A stretch of DNA of 64,000 bases. It comes from Magnolia sinica. Its lineage: Eukaryota > Streptophyta > Magnoliopsida > Magnoliales > Magnoliaceae. Below, piece after piece: positions 1-12,101 of the stretch. Made by a program: the position numbers and the translations under genes. The DNA lies in assembly GCF_029962835.1 (NCBI RefSeq), contig NC_080579.1, positions 79,687,959 to 79,751,958 on the forward strand, given 5' to 3'. The notes beneath the pieces were generated by a model. It was not told the origin of the DNA. It saw nothing but the letters and a program-made list of their open reading frames with translations, and made no database searches. Positions within the stretch are counted from its first letter, which is position 1, and each line of letters begins with the position of its first letter.

Positions 1-79
1 ACCATGTAACAAAATAGTTTTTTCTAGTTTTTACCTTTTAATCAATGGGTTTTCCTCAGGGAATGTAAGGGCATGTAAG

Positions 80-178
<99 letters not shown>

Positions 179-760
179 CTACAGACTGTAAACTGTTAGT
201 TACGGACATGACCCGTAACAATGCTGCTACGGTTTAATCCTTTTAACCACCGCCTCTTCCTAGGCTAGCGGGCTATATAGAGCCCACTGTAATGTGTGTG
301 TTTTATCTTAGCCGTCCATCCATTTTGAAAGCTCATTTTAAGGCATGAGCATAAAAAAGTAGGCAGGTAAAGGCTCAAGTGGACCACATCATAGGAAACA
401 ATGGAGATTAAGTTTCTACTATTGATTTGTGGTGTGGTCCACTTGAAGCTTCGATCTGCCTCTTCTTGGGAATCATGCATAAAATTACCCATTGAAATCA
501 TTACTAATGGGATGAAGTGAAAACAACAAAATGATAGCCTGGTATAAAACTTGAATGGCCATAAGAGTCCTTCAACGGTTATCAATGAATGACCACTGTT
601 TCCTCTCGTGTGGCCAACCTGAGTGTTGGATACACCTAATTTTAGATTGCATTGACTAAAATGAGCTTGCAAAACATACAAACATATCAGTGAGCCCCAC
701 GCAACATCCTTGCGCAGGAACTTATCCGCGTCCTTGAAAGAGAACTTCATTCTCACGGTT
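1..760. repeat. Dispersed repeat, copy 1 (uninterrupted)
   Basis: This stretch aligns by eye with a second copy that starts just before 2056 and resumes at 12596-13161 and 16334-16440. Shared landmarks are the TTTTTACCTTTTAATCAATG block, a CCGTCCATCCATTTT block, a GTGGACCACAT block and an end near AACATCCTTGCGCA. It probably begins before the window. It has no coding capacity and resembles a MITE-like or terminal fragment of a DNA transposon. Its main value is as the empty-site reference for the two insertions in copy 2. Confidence 0.75.
83..175. repeat. (GA)n microsatellite
   Basis: A near-perfect GA dinucleotide run of about 93 bp. The paralogous position in repeat copy 2 (about 12685-12715) has only a short purine-rich stretch, so the run expanded after the copies diverged. 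Confidence 0.98.
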
Positions 761-874
761 TCTTCTCATCTCTCTGTCTCATGCACCAACTTCCTCCATA
801 CCGATATCGCATACCACCTTCCCCTCTCTCTCTCTTTCTGAAACTCGGGTTGAATCAGATTCACACAGGTGAAG

Positions 875-921
<47 letters not shown>

Positions 922-2055
922 CTATATATATATATATTAATTTTGATTTTGGAATTTGCATGTAACCCATCTGCAATTGATAATGGAGTGAATCGTGCTT
1001 TAAGGACAATGTAATTTTTACGTGATTCAGCCTCGTAAAACAAAAATAAATAATTATTTTTATTTTTATTTTTCAGTATTTCCACCACATTTTTCCAACA
1101 CGTGGCATGAAAATTTCATTAAATCTTAAACGTGCTAACCATAACTAGCCTGGGTAGGATGGCTCGCGTTCATCTCCAGGTCAGCATGGATCCACATCAT
1201 GCGCTGACCAAGGTCAGGCAGAGCTCTTTTAATACACTCTGATCGCCAACAGTCTTCGGGTTTGTGTTTCCACTCCGTGTTCACTATTTGAGAGATAGCA
1301 TGGGATCAAGTATGCCGTGCGCACGTACTGCGCTAAGTGTCTATAAGCCATGCAACATTAATCACTTCAACAAAAGTCCACTCTGTGCTGAACGATGTCT
1401 TGCACTTAGCATGCACAGGCGGAAAGCACTCTGAGTGGTCCAATGGCAGCGTGACATGTGTCCATAACCTCCCAACTAACTTTTAGGTGAGAAATAACTG
1501 TGTAACCATCTCGTGGGAGAGAAATAATGGTCTCCCATCATTATAAATACCCCTTTAAATCTTCATTCCCATAACTCATGCCATTTGATTCCTGAGATTG
1601 CTTAATAGCTATTCGGCTCTACACCATCTGTTTGAGCACCAATAGTACCCCCCTGTTGACTATTTGAGAGACTTGAGCTGCAGCTCAATGCTTATTGTTC
1701 ATGACACTGGTGGTGGCTGTGTTGATTATCCAAAGACCCAAATAGTGACCTGCGCTGATTGTTTGGACTGATTAATAGAACTCCTGGGTGGTCCTGCTCT
1801 AACTGTCAAGAGGGTCGACTCTAGGTTTCTCCAGTAGAATGTACTAGTTTTGTTTTTGTCCAAGGACTTTTGGACGCCTCAGGGCAAGGAAAACATGCCG
1901 CTAGAACTTCCAAACTTTCTGGAGCTTATATAGGATGACATGCTATGTCTATTGAGTGTTTGAAGCATTGCTATGCTCTGCCTAATCAATGATCTAGACA
2001 CACTAAAGACGAAGGATCATAGATTAAGACTATTATGTATCATGTAACAAACTAG
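761..2055. other. Intergenic stretch with TC and TA microsatellites, no gene seen
   Basis: Contains a TC run at about 877-917 followed by a short TA run. The rest is unannotatable AT-rich DNA. Apparent long frames here translate the dinucleotide repeat and are not credible genes. The last 15 bases before 2056 belong to copy 2 of the dispersed repeat. Confidence 0.7.
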
Positions 2056-2336
2056 CACTACACCAAAAAGGCCATTTAGGAACGAGCCTGTCTTTGGTTC
2101 TGAAACGGCTTAAAAGCTGTACCAAATGTGGAAGCAAATATAAATCCCTAATTTCATCACTAATCCCCTCACTCCCTACCCTCCCGGCCTTCTAACGCGA
2201 TCTCTCCCTCTCTCCCAGCCCTCTCGCGCGCTCGATCTCTCCCTCTCTACCGGCCCTCTCCCACGAGCGATCTCTCCCTCTCCCTATTCCCGACCCTCCC
2301 TCTCGATCTCTCTCCCCATCTGTCTCCCTCCGTCAC

Positions 2337-2419
<83 letters not shown>

Positions 2420-2450
2420 TTCCCTCTCTCCCTCTCCCTTCAACAGAAAC
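2056..2450 (+). other. Left terminus of element A and TC-rich leader
   Basis: The CACTA terminus is followed by ATTTAGGAAC and a CGGCTTAAAAGC subterminal repeat, then a pyrimidine-rich stretch (CTCTCCCTC, GATCTCTC) with a pure TC run at about 2339-2417. The same order of parts recurs at 5176, 24647 and, degenerate, at 45563. The pyrimidine tract resembles a plant 5' UTR or core-promoter leader, which is inference. Confidence 0.7.
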
Positions 2451-5175
2451 AGCTGGAGTTCGGATCGGATTTCGCAGGTGTGAAGCGGCTGGAGTTCGGA
2501 TCTGGTCCGTGCGCTTAGGGATTGCATCCAGTCCATCCATAAGGTTTGAATCCACAATTCCATGATTTTCCTTACTCAGTTTCTGTTTTCCCCTAAATTT
2601 CTATAGATTTTGGTTTTGATCGTTTTGCATGTTCTAGACTGTTAATCTGATGTGGCCATGAATGGGGTTTTTTCATGCATGTCCTCTTCTATCAAAGCTT
2701 CCTATTAACTATGCCCTTTCCGATCTTGCATGACAGCCTTCCAATCCTTGTTTCTGCCATGGATGGCTTCATCTTTGTGGCAAAACCTGTTCATGAGTCG
2801 GATAGATAGGACCATGAATGGGGTTTTGTCATACATATCCTCTTCCAACAGAACTTCATATTAGTATTTGCCTTGCATCTATTGTTTTCCACTATATACA
2901 TTTGTACATTTCTGTCTCGAAGAAATTGGGGCTTCGTTGCGTACAAGAGTTTTGATCCTATACCCAGCATCAACGGCTTCATTTCATCTCCCAAATCTAG
3001 TGCTAAGGGTGGAATGAGTTGGGGATTAGTGGTGCTTTGAATTGTAGCAAATTCCATAAAACAAGGGATAGTTGGATGGTTAGGATCTTTGAATCTGACA
3101 TATTTTGGGGATTGTCGAACATGGGCCCCACTTATGCTGAATGGGTCCATCACTATACCGTTTCACAACCCAATGCATCATGTCCTTGTAATTCCTCCAA
3201 AAGTTAATATGGTAGGCTTGATAAAAGCTGAAAGCTTTCTGGTTGTCTCCTGATCAATTCCTGATGCATCCAACGGTTCATGTTCTCAGATGCAATGCGA
3301 TTTATAATGGGATATCCTGAAAACAAGAACTTAAGAGCGTGTTTACAAAAGTGCTAGATATTGCAATATCCATATTCGATATTATTGAAAGTACCACTAA
3401 AATGGAGGTTTTAATACATTTTTCTCTGGCCCGTTGAAAGCATACCAATGGCAGGGAAGGGCCTAATATTGCACCTGAAATTTCATTTTGATGCATTTTT
3501 ATTTTTAAATTTTGTTTTTTTATGGCAAGTTTTGATGAGCGGTTCAGGTGATCTTCATGCTAGGACTCTGCTTCTTCACAGCTTGGATGTTATAAACACG
3601 TGACACATCTACTTACTGCATGTGAACGTTGCATGCATTGAGTTGTAGGTGGACATTTTTCATTTAAAACAAACTTGATCTGTTGCACGTATCGAACTAC
3701 ATGACTCTGGCAACTTGTTACCTGATATGTTGCTGTACTGAATTATAGTTGAAGCCTGGTGCTATCTCATACTTACCCAGTCTTAGCTTGTTAGTCAACC
3801 TTGTATTGCTTAAACAATAGTTAGGTAGTAATGTGGAGTTGTGGATATTGCTTGTTGTCGCAGTGTTATATCACAGATGGATCTGGTAGATTGGAGAGCC
3901 CAGTTAGATTATCAGTGCATTGATGGAATAGAAGATTTTCACCTTGATTTTATTAATTTAGTTGGTCGAGCTGTCAAACACCATTCTTAACAAAAAATAA
4001 TAATCTGCAGTTCGTTGCCAGTTTAATTTCTGCAAAAGGGATCAGCAATCTGCAGTTCATACTCATAGGCTCAGCTTCCTTCAGTTTTTGCAACTTCCGA
4101 CGTTTGAACACCATTAAAAGTGAATTTGAATGCCAATGAGAATGCCGATGGCGATCTTCTTAGGCCTCCTGCTTTATGAATTTGAATTTACTGTAACGTG
4201 TCTGTCAAAACTACCTTCTGAATTGTTTATCTTCATGATCTCCAATCCATTCAATATGGCATTGATTTTTTCAGGATCACTCATATTTGAAGGACCGACG
4301 CATACACTTGTGACTCCCGAACTGTTGGGGCCCACAAGCATTGTCATCTCTAAGGTAACTGCATTTTTTAAAAATCTCGTCTCCATCCAAGTATTTTTCC
4401 TTTAAATGTTGCTTATATAGCTGCTTGATCTCCAGGAATATTGAGACCTTAATCTTGGGTAAAGGGCAGTTGGGCAATGCTTTTTTTCCATTCATTAACC
4501 TATTCTCAACCTTGCTTGCCATCCATGTCTGCCTGTCCTGGTAACATGCATGATCACGCATCATTAAAAGAAAATCTGCATAGTGGCGCTGTGCTTTCAT
4601 TTCTTTGACTGGATTCTAAATGGCTGCATATGTTATCTAAGTATGTGTGTTCTCTGTCAGTAGAGACTTGGCCCATGCCGGTCCCATCCCTAATTGTACC
4701 ATATTTGTAGCTGTCCCTTGTGGAATTTCATGTAGACTTTCTCTTCTTCTAACTTTCATGGCTTATTGTTGTGTGTTTTTAACTTTTTATCCATTTAACC
4801 CACAAACATCTTTCGAGGTTATCTCATTGTTTTTCTTATTCTGTAAGATTATAAAATAATGGATATTGTATATGGTGTCTTTATGGGAACTTGATTTCTC
4901 ACATGCAACATTCCCTGTTTCTGGAAACTCTTTGCTTTAGAGGTATTGATATTTTCAAACAGCTTCACCATGGGTTTCAATATCCTAGTTCTATAAAATA
5001 TAAAGTGATTTCTTCATGGAATGTTTCTTTCAGGGACTATCTTAGCCTAAGTTCATCAGATGAATCTCCGGAAATAGACTAGAGTAGATCTAGTTCTTAA
5101 AACAAGTTGAGATGTGAAGCAGAAGAAATATCACATCTAGGTTTAAATCATTTTGAAATATCTATTATTTACATG
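2451..5175. other. Element A interior, no recognised gene
   Basis: About 2.7 kb of AT-rich sequence with intron-like texture. Possible small exons follow AG acceptors near 3873, 4274 and 5033, the last ending in a stop within about 55 bases. None gave a peptide I could assign, so this may be captured intron or UTR sequence. Confidence 0.4.
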
Positions 5176-5420
5176 CACTACACCAAAAAAGCTATTTAGG
5201 AACAGGTACCTCTTTAGATCTCAAACGGCTTAAAACCGTGTCAAATGTGAAACTGTTTTATACCTTTCCAAAACCAACACATATCCCTAATTCCAGCCCC
5301 AATCCTCTCTCCCACCCCTCCCGGCCCTCTCACGAGATCTCTCTCTCTCTCTCCCGCTCCCCATTCCTCACCCGCCCTCTCGATCTCTCTCCCTCGTTGT
5401 GGCTCATCTTCCTCTCACAG
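5176..5420 (+). other. Internal CACTA left terminus with TC-rich leader
   Basis: CACTACACCAAAAAAGCTA begins at 5176 and is followed by ATTTAGGAAC, AACGGCTTAAAACCG and a TC-rich stretch at 5304-5400, closely paralleling 2056-2450. The 3 bases before it are ATG, which do not match the TAC after 12595. This may be the end of a nested relative that lost its right end, or an end duplicated within element A. Confidence 0.7.
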
Positions 5421-5921
5421 CAAGCCTCTGCCTGAGCATTTAGGGTTTCTGTTTCCTTGTCTCATCTCTGCATTTCTTGAAAATCTGCTTCTGCTTGCAG
5501 AGCTCTCATTTTGATCAAAACGATCTAAGTTCCGATTTTCCGTTCTCCGAAAATTTCGGGTTTCTGTTTCAGATCTACGCTTGATGAATTCCGGTTTTAT
5601 TTCTGATTCCAAAACTCCTCATCGACATTCCACCATTGATGGATCCATAGGACCTGTGAATCACGTTTTGCATGTATCGTCAGCTGACGGTGGTGTGATT
5701 TTAGTCAATCAAATCGTGTGGTGAGGGTTTAGCACGGTTTGCACATGAATATGGTCACTGTTTTCTGATCAGATGGTAAGAAAATGTCTTGATTGTGATC
5801 TACGTTTGGATTCGTGATGTTCTGTGGTTAAGGTTGTTGTGGGTGCTTTTGGTTGGATTCCGATGGCGATTGGGTAAGGAAATTTTGAATTCGGTTTCAT
5901 CTTCTGGAATTTGTTTTTGGC

Positions 5922-6247
5922 ATGGATGGGAATATGCCGAGCGGGAATATGATGTCTAGTCCCTACGTAGTGTTGGACCTACATGGATCTTTGCATCCGC
6001 ACCAGCATACGCAGCAACACCCTCATTCGCTTCACTAGCAGCACCTCCAAGATGGATTTCCTCTCTCAGTCGGGGCCCACCTCGGACATCGAAGCTCCAT
6101 GGGTGGTGATCGGGCCAAGAACTGTACGAGTGATGAGGATGATGGTGGAGGGAAGGGGAAGAAGAACTCCCCGTGGCAGCGGATGAAATGGACGGATCAG
6201 ATGGTGCGGCTTCTGATCACTAATCCTCTGTACTGTGAATTATGGTA
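5922..6247 (+). pseudogene. Captured 5' part of a trihelix transcription factor gene
   Basis: From ATG 5922 one frame reads an N-terminus with VVLDLHGSLHPHQH, a His/Gln-rich stretch, an acidic TSDEDDGGG segment and then SPWQRMKWTDQMVRLLIT, the start of the trihelix DNA-binding domain of plant GT-type factors (the At1g21200-like subgroup, recalled from knowledge). A TAG at 6036-6038 interrupts the frame where a glutamine codon would fit. Homology stops right after RLLIT and a stop follows within a few codons, so most of the DNA-binding helices and the C-terminus are missing. The preceding 500 bases (TAGGGTTTCTG and similar) look like the parent 5' UTR. A functional factor is excluded. Confidence 0.75.
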
Positions 6248-6824
6248 AGATACTCCACTGGCTCCACCATCCTGGCTTGACCTCTCATGCTTTCTGACAG
6301 TAATCTGCTTCCAATAGCTGTTCTCTGTTGATCCACCATCCTGGCTCGACAGATTGTTTAAAGTTTTTTCTGTTTTGATTTCTGATATGAATCATAAAAC
6401 TTGTGTATGGATATCTCAGTTCAATTGCTAGTATATTTATTTGTGATTTGTTGTTTGATACCTCAAACCCCGTAGTTGCTGTTTTGGGTTAGGGTTTTGG
6501 GCTTTGGCTGCTTTGGAGCAGCTCCTGTATTTTTGCTTTCTCTCTGCGTTTACCTTTTTTCTCTTTGTTTTCGTTGTTTCCATGCCTTGTTTTTCCTCTT
6601 TCCTTCAATAAAGGTACCATCTTTCAAAACAGAAGAAGAAGTAGAAGCAAATTTTCTTTGATCCATGCTTAAATAGTTCTAATGGGGATGTGAAGTGGGT
6701 CTGGCTGCTGTCTCAGTGAATGTGAGTGAATTGTTTGTATTAATTTTGAAGTTCTTAATATCTGTTACAATTCTAAATTGGTTCATTTAAGCAAGTAAAC
6801 TTGTTGATAACTGTGCTTTTTCAG
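6248..6824 (+). other. Junction between captured fragments
   Basis: T-rich, intron-like sequence between the trihelix fragment and the first DUF616-type exon, ending in a TTTTTCAG acceptor. It contains a partial internal duplication of a CACCATCCTGGCT block (about 6265 and 6338). No coding sequence was recognised. Confidence 0.5.
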
Positions 6825-8037
6825 ATGAAGATGTACTAGAGGGCCCCAATGCAGACCAAAGATCTTCTCAGCGTTTCACCGTTGTGTCCAACAACAACAA
6901 TATCTCAAGTCAGTACGATTCCCCCCTAATATCCAGGGAACAAGATAGTAAGAGGGAAAATAATTCTTCTTTACTGAAGATGCGGTCATTAATTATTGAA
7001 AATAAAACCTTGCCTCGTCCTCTTCGCATTCGTCCCCCTACCATTCATGCAGGGGCCCTTCCTCTGCCTCGTCCTCCTGCCATTCATGCAGGGGGCCTTC
7101 CTCCTGGACATCCTTGTGAAAATTTCACACTTCCACCTCCACCGGCAAATAGAAAACAGACTGGCCCACATCGTAAGTTTGAGTCCCTACAATGCTCATA
7201 TTTGGATGTTGAAATTATTGTAGTTATGAGAAAGCTGAATTTTGTTGCTTCTTGTTTTTTCTCTTTCAGCTTGTCCTGTCTGTAACCTTCCTGTTGAGCA
7301 GGCCATGGCCTTTATGCCGACTACTCCATCAGTTTCTCCTATACTTGAGAATTTAACATACATTACAGAAGAAACTCCAATTAGTCCACCACCATTTGGA
7401 GGCTCTCCTTTTGGTGGATATCCATCTCTGCAACAGTGGAACGAATCTTTTGATATAAAAAAGTCCATGAGTGTACACTGTGGGTATGGTTTATATCTCC
7501 TTATTAAATGTTTTATGAATTTTTTTAAGTGGTCAAGTTTTTCTACTAAAAAAATGATATTGTTTAATCGTTTTTTCGTCCATATCTTTGATTGTGTTTA
7601 TAAGTGTGTTTTTGAGGAACAAAAAAAAAGGAAAAAAGAAAAGAGAAGATTTTTCTTATAGCTATGAATGTTGGGATTTCTTTCAATTGATTGATTACTC
7701 ATGTTGTGTTTTAACTGACACATTTTGTCATTACATTTGTTAAAGGATTAATGATGTTGATATTCTTGAAATGGAGGAATGCCGTGGAATAGTTGTTGCA
7801 TCAGCTGTATTTGGTACTGATATGAGCATTAGAAGTTCAAGCGAGTGTAAATTTTCTTCTTTCCTCATGAATATGTCATTTACCAGGAAACTATGACATA
7901 ATACAACAGCCAAGAAATATTAATGAGGCTGCAAAGAGAAATGCTTGCTTTTATATGTTTGTGGATGAAGAGATGGAAGCATATATAAAGAATTCTAGTG
8001 CACTTGACAGCACTAACAGGGTGGGACTATGGAGAGT
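6825..8037 (+). pseudogene. Captured exons of a DUF616 / MUCI70-like glycosyltransferase gene
   Basis: Four exons with GT-AG borders are visible: about 6825-7172, 7270-7483, about 7746-7813 and 7887 to about 8037. Spliced, they give HPCENFTLPPPP, then CPVCNLPVEQAM and a PFGG...GGYPSL...ESFDI...MSVHCG block, then DILEMEECRGIVVASAVFG, then YDIIQQP...KRNACFYMFVDEE...VGLWRVV. This order is diagnostic of plant DUF616 proteins, which include the putative Golgi hexosyltransferase MUCI70. The third exon is shortened. The first carries an in-frame Pro/His-rich duplication (two copies of IHAG). Start, C-terminal half and stop are missing, and sequence after VGLWRVV is no longer DUF616. Retained introns show genomic rather than cDNA capture. 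Confidence 0.85.
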
Positions 8038-8345
8038 TGTTGACGATTCTCCATGTGTGAGATCTGTGGCTGCTTTGTCAATTTCAGTTTTGAAACTTCT
8101 GCTGAAAGGTGTGTTTTAGAATCTAAAGGTCATATAGTGAGTGAACACATCTACAACTATGAAGGTATGCTTTAGAATCTAAAGGTTATATATAGTGTTA
8201 AAAACTAGTGGATGGCTTGGAAAATTCAGAGAAGTTATATTAAATTCAGATTTGATAGTATAATACACCCAAAGTTTTTGTAGTTATGGCTGCATCTCTC
8301 CTTGCAGTTAATTTCTGAGTGCAAGAGCTAACTGATTGTTAACCA

Positions 8346-9112
8346 GGTATGATTGCCCAGACCATGTGAATCCTGCAGAATATTTGGCCGATCTCATATC
8401 AGTTGACTATAGTTCTGCTGAAAGTGTCTATTCTTCTCAAAAGAGGATTGATGACCTTGTTGAGGCATTCTCACAGAACACATCAAATATTCTATATGCA
8501 AGTCCAATTACCAAAAATGAGGCCTTGAAGATCCCAACAAAGTTTGGCAGGAAATCCCAACAAAGAGGATTGATGGCCAATGTTTTTTTAGAACTCAACA
8601 AATGTCATTTTTTTTTGTGCTCCTTTGTTGCATATAATCTCGAATGTTTTCATAATTTGCTACTCAAGAGTAAAATAGTCAGGTGATTGAAAATCTACTT
8701 TGGAAACAATTTGTGGTTTGGAAGTTGTCCCAGAATATGATATTCACAAAGCGTGTGAGTTTCAACAAGAAATTTTCTGTATGTATAACATTTAGCTTCA
8801 TATAACATGATGACACCTTTCAATTGAATTCTAAGACAAATTTTAAGATTTTTATTTTTTTTTATTAATTCTATAGCTTTTGTGCAGACACCTTAATGGA
8901 ACAGTCATCTTCAATTCTAAGTCTCTCCTAAGTTCTTCTCTTCTATCAGCTTCTGACTTCGAAATGATATTTATTCTTAGGCTTCTCGTGATGGGCCTAC
9001 AAACAAAGTTCGGGCAAGAATGTCTATTGCATCAGCTATAATATTTGGTTCAGTCTTTTGGTGAACGGGAAAATCTCAGACATCCATACAGGACAGGATG
9101 GGACTACTTCAG
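8346..9112 (+). pseudogene. ABCG7: Captured exons of ABC transporter ABCG7
   Basis: Exon 8346 to about 8560 reads YDCPDHVNPAEYLADLIS, then DYSSAESVYSSQKRIDDLVE, part of the linker after the nucleotide-binding domain of half-size ABCG (WBC7) transporters. A second exon, 8981-9112, reads ASRDGPTNKVRARMS, then IASAIIFGSVFW and TSIQDRMGLLQ, entering the first transmembrane segment, with an intact GT donor. A TGA directly after the FW codons replaces an expected arginine codon. The exon between (the basic stretch ahead of ASRDG) is missing or eroded. Walker motifs and most membrane helices are absent. The ABCG7 assignment comes from recall of the plant sequence and is firm at subfamily level. Confidence 0.85.
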
Positions 9113-10892
9113 GTTTGCATCACTCTGGCTTTCTTTAAATTCCATGCCAGTTCTGATGGTTGATGTGTTGAATAACTAAATTATTGGATATCAGTTATAG
9201 TACATATGATTTAATATGTGACCACATAACTTGTGATACTAGAAATAATATGCTATTTAGATGTTTTACTAAATTAGTATAATCCAGTCAGCGAAGCACA
9301 TGTAAAATGTAACAATAAAAAATGAAAAAGTGATTCTAGCTAATATATTGAACCCTGCAGTAGTGTTTCCATTTCTGGTGAATTTTGATTTGTTACACAC
9401 AAATCCTAGATGACACTCCAATTGGACATGCAAATCCAAGATTTTGGCATGATACCATATCAACCTTGGCATTGTGCCAATGACCAGTTGACCTAGGACT
9501 GATTTCATTTCTCCTTTGAAACTGAATGTAAATAATATCATTTGTCACTCAGGTTTTCAAATGGTAACATGGCTCATTTCATGCAACTGTTTATTGTTTT
9601 GTGAGTTCTTTTTCTTTGTTTTGTGAGTGCTAAATATAATTTTTGCAAAGCTGTCAAGGTAAAGAACAATTTTGGATGAAAAAAATAAATTATGAGTAGA
9701 AAAACAGCATTTAAGAGTGTCGAGTTTCTTTCTAAGGACTAGTTGTTTAAGCCTCATTGATTAACCAATCTTTTGTGACCAGCTTCTTTGACAACTTTCA
9801 TGGTTTATCTGTCTGATTTCCTTAGCCCTGTTTGGTTGCCACTTAAAAAATGATTTCAGCTTCTTTGACAACTCATGTTACCAAGCAAAGGAGACAGATG
9901 CTCTCGTAAAGCTAATCATAGGTACAGTGCGGGTGGTGGTTCTGAGCTATGTATAGAATTAATATTTCATCATCATCCTCATCTAAGAGTATGCATTGGG
10001 GAATGTTAATGTCTATGTTCCCTAGGCTGTTGTTGGCTGATTTCTCATACCCTACACACGGATCTTCTCCTAATTTAATGATAACTGATCTGCAGGTGGA
10101 CTTTTGCATTAGTCATTGTCTATTTTGCGGTATGTCCTACTCTTCATTCTCTTTGTTCTATAAGAGTATGCATTCAATCAGGCCCCTTTTTTTGTTAGTA
10201 GCATTGCGATATTTGTAGGTATTTATTATCTAGATAATAGAATGGATTTGTATGTGCAATGTCTATTTCTAAAATGGTAAATGAATTCAATTGAAGCTGA
10301 ATACAATATTCAAGCCATTTTCAGCTTTACATATACGATTGTTGATTGTAGCTTGGCACTGTGATATCTGCTCATGGATGCTGGATGTATTCAAACCATC
10401 TCATGGAGAATGAGGAAAGTGGTGGATTCTTGAAAACAGATTTACAAAGTAAATCGGCAACCGCAACTTTCAGGACAAATAAAATCAGGGGTACCATCAA
10501 ACTGCAAAGCTGTCATGAGAAAGAGGAGATCGAGCGAAGAGCTGGGTTTTAGGGTTATCTGATGCAATCTGTATATCAGGTTAGTTGGTCGAAACTGTTC
10601 GATACTATTTCCAAAGTGCTGTAGGCTCAACACAGGGCATTCACAGTGACAGAAATAGATTGGTCTCATCAGTGCTTTATTCTAGTTCCTGATAGTTTAT
10701 ACCATGTACAAGTTTTCATTTATTCGATTTCTTATGGAGTGCATTGCTGCAAAGTGCACAATTAGGAATTCTTCCTTGCCACCCGTGATATAGTCTTGTT
10801 TATCATTTGGGTGTTGTTAGGTGAGATTTCTGGTGAATTTGTCTTGAAATTGCATACTAAAGTCGATCTGTTCATTTGAAAGACTTGTGCAG
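9113..10892 (+). other. Element A interior, possible unassigned exons
   Basis: AT-rich sequence. An open stretch after an AG acceptor near 10350 encodes about 67 residues (VISAHGCWMYSNHLMEN and on) before a TAG. An open run at 9949-10218 is serine-rich. Neither was recognised. They may be captured exons of unknown parents or chance frames. Confidence 0.35.
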
Positions 10893-10972
10893 GTGCTGTC
10901 ATGCTAACGGGCATCATTTTCTGGGGTCTTATAGTTCCGTTTCTCTCAATCGAACATTTCAGCTTGAATATG
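10893..10972 (+). pseudogene. Captured exon of a FAR-17a/AIG1-like membrane protein
   Basis: An 80-base exon between an AG acceptor and a GTGAG donor encodes GAVMLTGIIFWGLIVPFL followed by a SIEHFSLNM tail. This hydrophobic segment resembles a transmembrane helix of plant FAR-17a/AIG1-like proteins. The match is short and from memory, so the family call is tentative. Only this exon of the parent is present. Confidence 0.5.
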
Positions 10973-11117
10973 GTGAGATTTCTGTTCTATTCATTCCTTT
11001 GGTTTTTCTAAAAGGTTAAATACTCCATCATAAATTGGTTTGATGTGTACTACATTGAGTTGACATGGTTGATTGTGTGCTCATTTCTGCAAGCACTTGT
11101 CACTTTGAAATTTTTAG

Positions 11118-11330
11118 GGGCCTAGCTTATATTCACAGTGTACCCAGGGTTTGTCATAGGGATGTGAAGCCTCAAAATCTTTTGGTATGTGTTTTCTTTA
11201 TTAGGGATGTTTACTGAATTTGTTCTGTTTGGGAACTACAATTGTTTATCTTACTTGGTGAATTTTTGTGCAGGTGGATCCTCTCACCCACCAAGTTAAG
11301 CTTTGTGACTTTGAAAGTGCAAAAATTCTG
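11118..11330 (+). pseudogene. Captured GSK3/shaggy-like kinase exons with altered DFG motif
   Basis: Exon 11118-11184 encodes [20 protein letters not shown], the catalytic loop with its HRD and the KPQN metal-binding signature. After an 89-base GT-AG intron, exon 11274-11330 encodes VDPLTHQVKLCDFESAKIL. This is unmistakably the GSK3/shaggy (brassinosteroid-insensitive2 type) family. The magnesium-binding DFG has become DFE and DFGSAK is now DFESAK, so even an intact product would probably be catalytically dead. ATP-binding lobe, activation-loop tyrosine and C-lobe are missing. Intron and splice sites are well preserved. Confidence 0.88.
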
Positions 11331-11453
11331 GTACATGCACACCTTCGTGCTTTTTATGGTGTACTTTCATGCTTAAAACCTGACCAGTGGGAATATATCA
11401 AGTTCTGCATATCATCACAAGGGGAAAGCGAACATATCATTTTAGACTTTTAG

Positions 11454-11827
11454 TTGATGCATTATCTAGGCTCCTTGATATAGTGAGGGAATTAGGTCCA
11501 CGAAGAATCATCACGGGTGTGTTACTTTGATCTTCTTTGTCTACAAAATCTTACCTTTGATAATTTTTTATGTTAATTATGACTTCTAAGTGGTACCTGA
11601 TATCATTGGCATTTGCAAGCATGAAACACCCAGTTGGCTTCACACAGCAATTTCCACTAACTCAACCACTGTCACAAATGTTGTAGGCTGTGGCTGGTAA
11701 AGGACATGAAACTTATCAACTAGAAGGCAGCAAGAAGTTCTTCGATGATAGGGAAGAGTGCCAAGAAGCGTTGCAATATGTTGATGAGCTTCATCAAGCT
11801 GGGATAGACAAGCGAATTTCCATGGCA
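11454..11827 (+). pseudogene. MURE: Captured exons of plastid MurE-like ligase
   Basis: Exon 11454 to about 11516 encodes VDALSRLLDIVRELGPRRII and exon 11687-11827 encodes VAGKGHETYQLEGSKKFFDD, then REECQEALQYVDELHQAGID. Both match the C-terminal domain of UDP-MurNAc-tripeptide ligase, which in plants (PDE316) acts in plastid transcription and greening. The two exons are not adjacent in the parent: the region between them (the GENDRGKRP-like segment) is missing. Relative to the family, two bases are lost after GID, which shifts the frame. A GT donor (GTAAG) follows. Non-functional fragment. Confidence 0.85.
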
Positions 11828-12101
11828 GTAAGTTGATCATCAGTCTTACCTGAGTATTAATTGAGCTTACTAGGCCAAATTTCATTACAAAAACCACTTT
11901 TTTTCCTTCGCAACATCACTTCATAGATTGGGATTTTAATTACCCGGTGGGTGCTATATCATATTCATGGTGTGATCACCTTCTATAAGGTGTTAGCTCA
12001 TAGGATTAGGATTTCATGGCCTACTCTTATAAGCTACTTGTTCAACGATCTTACTTCCCAATCTCATAAAGCATTAGTTAATGATTTCTATTCATGTACA
12101 G

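Noticed and set aside
781-1088. Open frames around the 877-917 TC run on both strands
   Set aside because: They only translate a dinucleotide repeat (Leu-Ser or Arg-Glu repeats) and have no homology or promoter context.
2247-2563. Arg-Glu-rich minus-strand frames over the 2339-2417 TC run
   Set aside because: Microsatellite translation, not a gene.
4130-4405. Possible captured exon in the 4.1-4.4 kb region
   Set aside because: Overlapping frames on both strands with no recognisable motif.
8037-8120. Captured HEAT-repeat exon after the DUF616 fragment
   Set aside because: A short open stretch (PCVRSVAALSISVLKLLLKG) is suggestive of a helical repeat, but too short and generic to assign.
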